Source: an uncultured Collinsella sp. (GTDB lineage Bacteria; Actinomycetota; Coriobacteriia; Coriobacteriales; Coriobacteriaceae). Taken from it: 5,400 nucleotides of DNA. A model generated the notes under the pieces. It did no database searches, was not told the origin of the DNA, and saw nothing but the letters and a program-made list of their open reading frames with translations. Both the position numbers and the translations under genes were made by a program. Shown piece by piece: positions 4,030 to 5,400 of this stretch. Within the stretch, counting starts at the first letter, position 1, and the number at the start of each line of letters is the position of its first letter. The DNA is taken from NCBI GenBank assembly GCA_900554595.1, contig USHZ01000133.1, positions 1-5,400 on the forward strand, in the 5' to 3' direction.

Positions 4030-5399
4030 GCATACGCGCGTGGTGCAAGCGCATGACGGAGCGGTTTCACGCCGCCACGAGTAGTACGGGGCGGGCAAAT
4101 GCTGTTGACGCATTGGGCCGCCGCCTGCGTCGCAAGTTCATCCTCGTTGCCATGGGCGCCGTGACCGTGGTGCTCACGCTCATCATTGCCGGCATCAACA
4201 TCGTCAATTATTCGCATGTCTGCAAGATGGCCGACGTTCGCCTGGACTATATCTTGGCAGGCAAGGACAGCATTGATGGGGAGGACGAGCCTAAGACCGG
4301 TCCCGGTCAGGATGCGGTTGCCGGCAAGGTTGCTACCGGTAACCGGGCGGCCGTTCGCGATGGGCATTTTGAAGGCATGACGGCGGAGTCTCCCTTCGAC
4401 ACGCGCTACTTTACGGTGTCGATTGCCGGCGGGCAGGTGACCGATGTCAATACCGCCCGCATTGCCGCGGTGGGCGCCAAGCGTGCTGCACGCATCGCTG
4501 CAGGACTGTATTCCAAGGGTTTGACATCGGGCTTTTCTGGTAACTACCGCTATACGGTTACGGTTCAGGGCGACGAGACAACCTATGTATTCGTCGACTG
4601 TTCACGTGAGCTCACAAGCTTCCATTCGTTTTTAAGTGCGAGCGTGGCCATCAGCTGCATTGGCTGGCTGGCGGTATTGGCGATTGTGACGGTGGCCTCG
4701 GGTGCTGTAATTCGGCCGATGGTCGAGAGTTATAGCAAGCAGAAGCGCTTCATTACCGATGCGAGCCACGAGATCAAGACGCCGCTGGCTGTAATTGATG
4801 CCGCCAACGAGGTGCAAGAGATCGAGAGTGGCGAGAGCGAGTGGACGCAGAGCATTCACGAGCAGGTCGCGCGGCTGACGGCGCTGACGGAGCGTCTGGT
4901 GTTCCTGGCGCGTATGGACGAGGACTCGGCCGGCTTTGCCATGGCGGTGATCGATCTTTCGGAGGCCGTGGACAAGGCTGCGGCGCCGTTTAAGTCGGTG
5001 GCGGTTTCGCGAGGTAAGCGGCTGTCGACGTCGATCGCGAGCGGTGTGCGGGCCCATGCCGATGCCGCGGCAGTGGCGCAGGTTGTTGAGCTGCTGCTGG
5101 ACAACGCCACACGCTACGCAAGCGAAGACAGCGTGATCGAGCTGAGCCTGCGTGCTGTTTCGCGCGGTGCGGGCAAAGGCTCGGCCGAGCTTGTCGTATC
5201 GAATACTGTTGATGAGCTGCCCGAGGGCGACCTGGACCGGCTGTTCGACCGCTTCTATCGTGCGGACGTGTCGCGCAGCTCCAAGACAGGTGGCTCGGGC
5301 GTGGGGCTGTCCGTCGTGCGCGCCATCGCCGAAGCCCATGGCGGATCCGCCACCGTATCCGGCCACGATCATCAGATCACCTTCACCGTCCGCCTCTAA
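4026..5399 (+). CDS. Sensor histidine kinase (membrane, partner of the upstream regulator)
   Basis: Membrane kinase that autophosphorylates on histidine and passes the phosphate to the regulator encoded just before. It has 457 residues: a basic cytoplasmic N-terminus (1-37), membrane segment about 38-60, an outside sensor domain about 61-200, and membrane segment about 203-229. The H-box DASHEIKTPLAVI (phospho-acceptor His248) is only about 19 residues after the second membrane segment, so no full HAMP domain fits. The dimerisation helices run to about 300. In the ATPase domain, the N-box is ELLLDNATRYAS (Asn360), the F-box is LFDRFYR (406-412) and the G2 box is GGSGVGLSVV. The G1 box is poor: SNTVDELPEGDL stands where S-D-x-G-x-G-I-P is usual. 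The sensor domain has RYFTVSIAGGQVTDVN and YRYTVTVQGDETTYVFVDCS, a fold seen in many Gram-positive kinases with unknown ligand; it holds only two cysteines (66 and 192). It starts with GTG 4026, overlapping the regulator stop; ATG 4053 is an alternative. The signal sensed is unknown. Confidence 0.94.
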   Translation: MSIRAWCKRMTERFHAATSSTGRANAVDALGRRLRRKFILVAMGAVTVVLTLIIAGINIVNYSHVCKMADVRLDYILAGKDSIDGEDEPKTGPGQDAVAGKVATGNRAAVRDGHFEGMTAESPFDTRYFTVSIAGGQVTDVNTARIAAVGAKRAARIAAGLYSKGLTSGFSGNYRYTVTVQGDETTYVFVDCSRELTSFHSFLSASVAISCIGWLAVLAIVTVASGAVIRPMVESYSKQKRFITDASHEIKTPLAVIDAANEVQEIESGESEWTQSIHEQVARLTALTERLVFLARMDEDSAGFAMAVIDLSEAVDKAAAPFKSVAVSRGKRLSTSIASGVRAHADAAAVAQVVELLLDNATRYASEDSVIELSLRAVSRGAGKGSAELVVSNTVDELPEGDLDRLFDRFYRADVSRSSKTGGSGVGLSVVRAIAEAHGGSATVSGHDHQITFTVRL

Positions 5400-5400
5400 A

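Noticed and set aside
4632..5372. Minus-strand open frame of 246 codons opposite the kinase
   Set aside because: It is the shadow of the kinase catalytic region: rich in Arg and His, with no domain.
1..5400. A new defence or mobile system
   Set aside because: All five genes belong to well-known families with recognisable motifs. No nuclease, reverse transcriptase, integrase, toxin-antitoxin pair or repeat-spacer array was seen on either strand.

Overview
The window reads as ordinary chromosomal DNA from a G+C-rich bacterium. GTG starts occur at two of the four complete genes, Shine-Dalgarno sites are of the AAAGGAG type, and codons mostly end in G or C. Gene content and protein style suggest an actinobacterium, possibly a gut Coriobacteriia member such as Collinsella. 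That placement is an impression from protein style, not a database result. All five genes lie on the + strand, and no phage, IS, CRISPR, tRNA or rRNA gene is visible.

Layout: (1) 1-928 is the 3' two-thirds of an aspartate kinase gene, cut by the window edge. (2) 929-1102 is a gap with a perfect 15-bp inverted repeat directly after the stop, a TTTCG-rich stretch, and a GC-rich hairpin with a short T-rich tail. (3) 1103-2128 is a complete aspartate-semialdehyde dehydrogenase gene (asd). (4) 2129-2532 is a 404-base gap holding a ~130-base long-stem palindrome and two tandem related two-step hairpins whose outer stems differ by a compensatory base-pair change. (5) 2533-3111 is an O6-methylguanine-DNA methyltransferase (ogt-type). 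(6) 3112-3339 is a gap with a weak hairpin and a likely regulated promoter: two 11-base direct repeats placed where a -35 would be, ahead of a TATTAT -10. (7) 3340-4029 and 4026-5399 are an OmpR/PhoB-type response regulator and its sensor histidine kinase, overlapping by 4 bases (GTGA).

The kinase and asd products catalyse the first two steps from aspartate towards lysine/diaminopimelate, threonine and methionine. They probably form separate transcription units, because a terminator-like hairpin lies between them. The repair gene is isolated and its codon use is more T-ending and GGG/TTG-rich than its neighbours. The two-component pair is a self-contained operon, probably autoregulated.

No clearly new protein system is present. 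The features most worth a second look are non-coding (the palindromes placed just after stop codons and the tandem hairpin pair) and regulatory (the 11-bp repeats). The kinase is also unusual: its G1 ATP-binding box is degenerate and it has no room for a HAMP domain.
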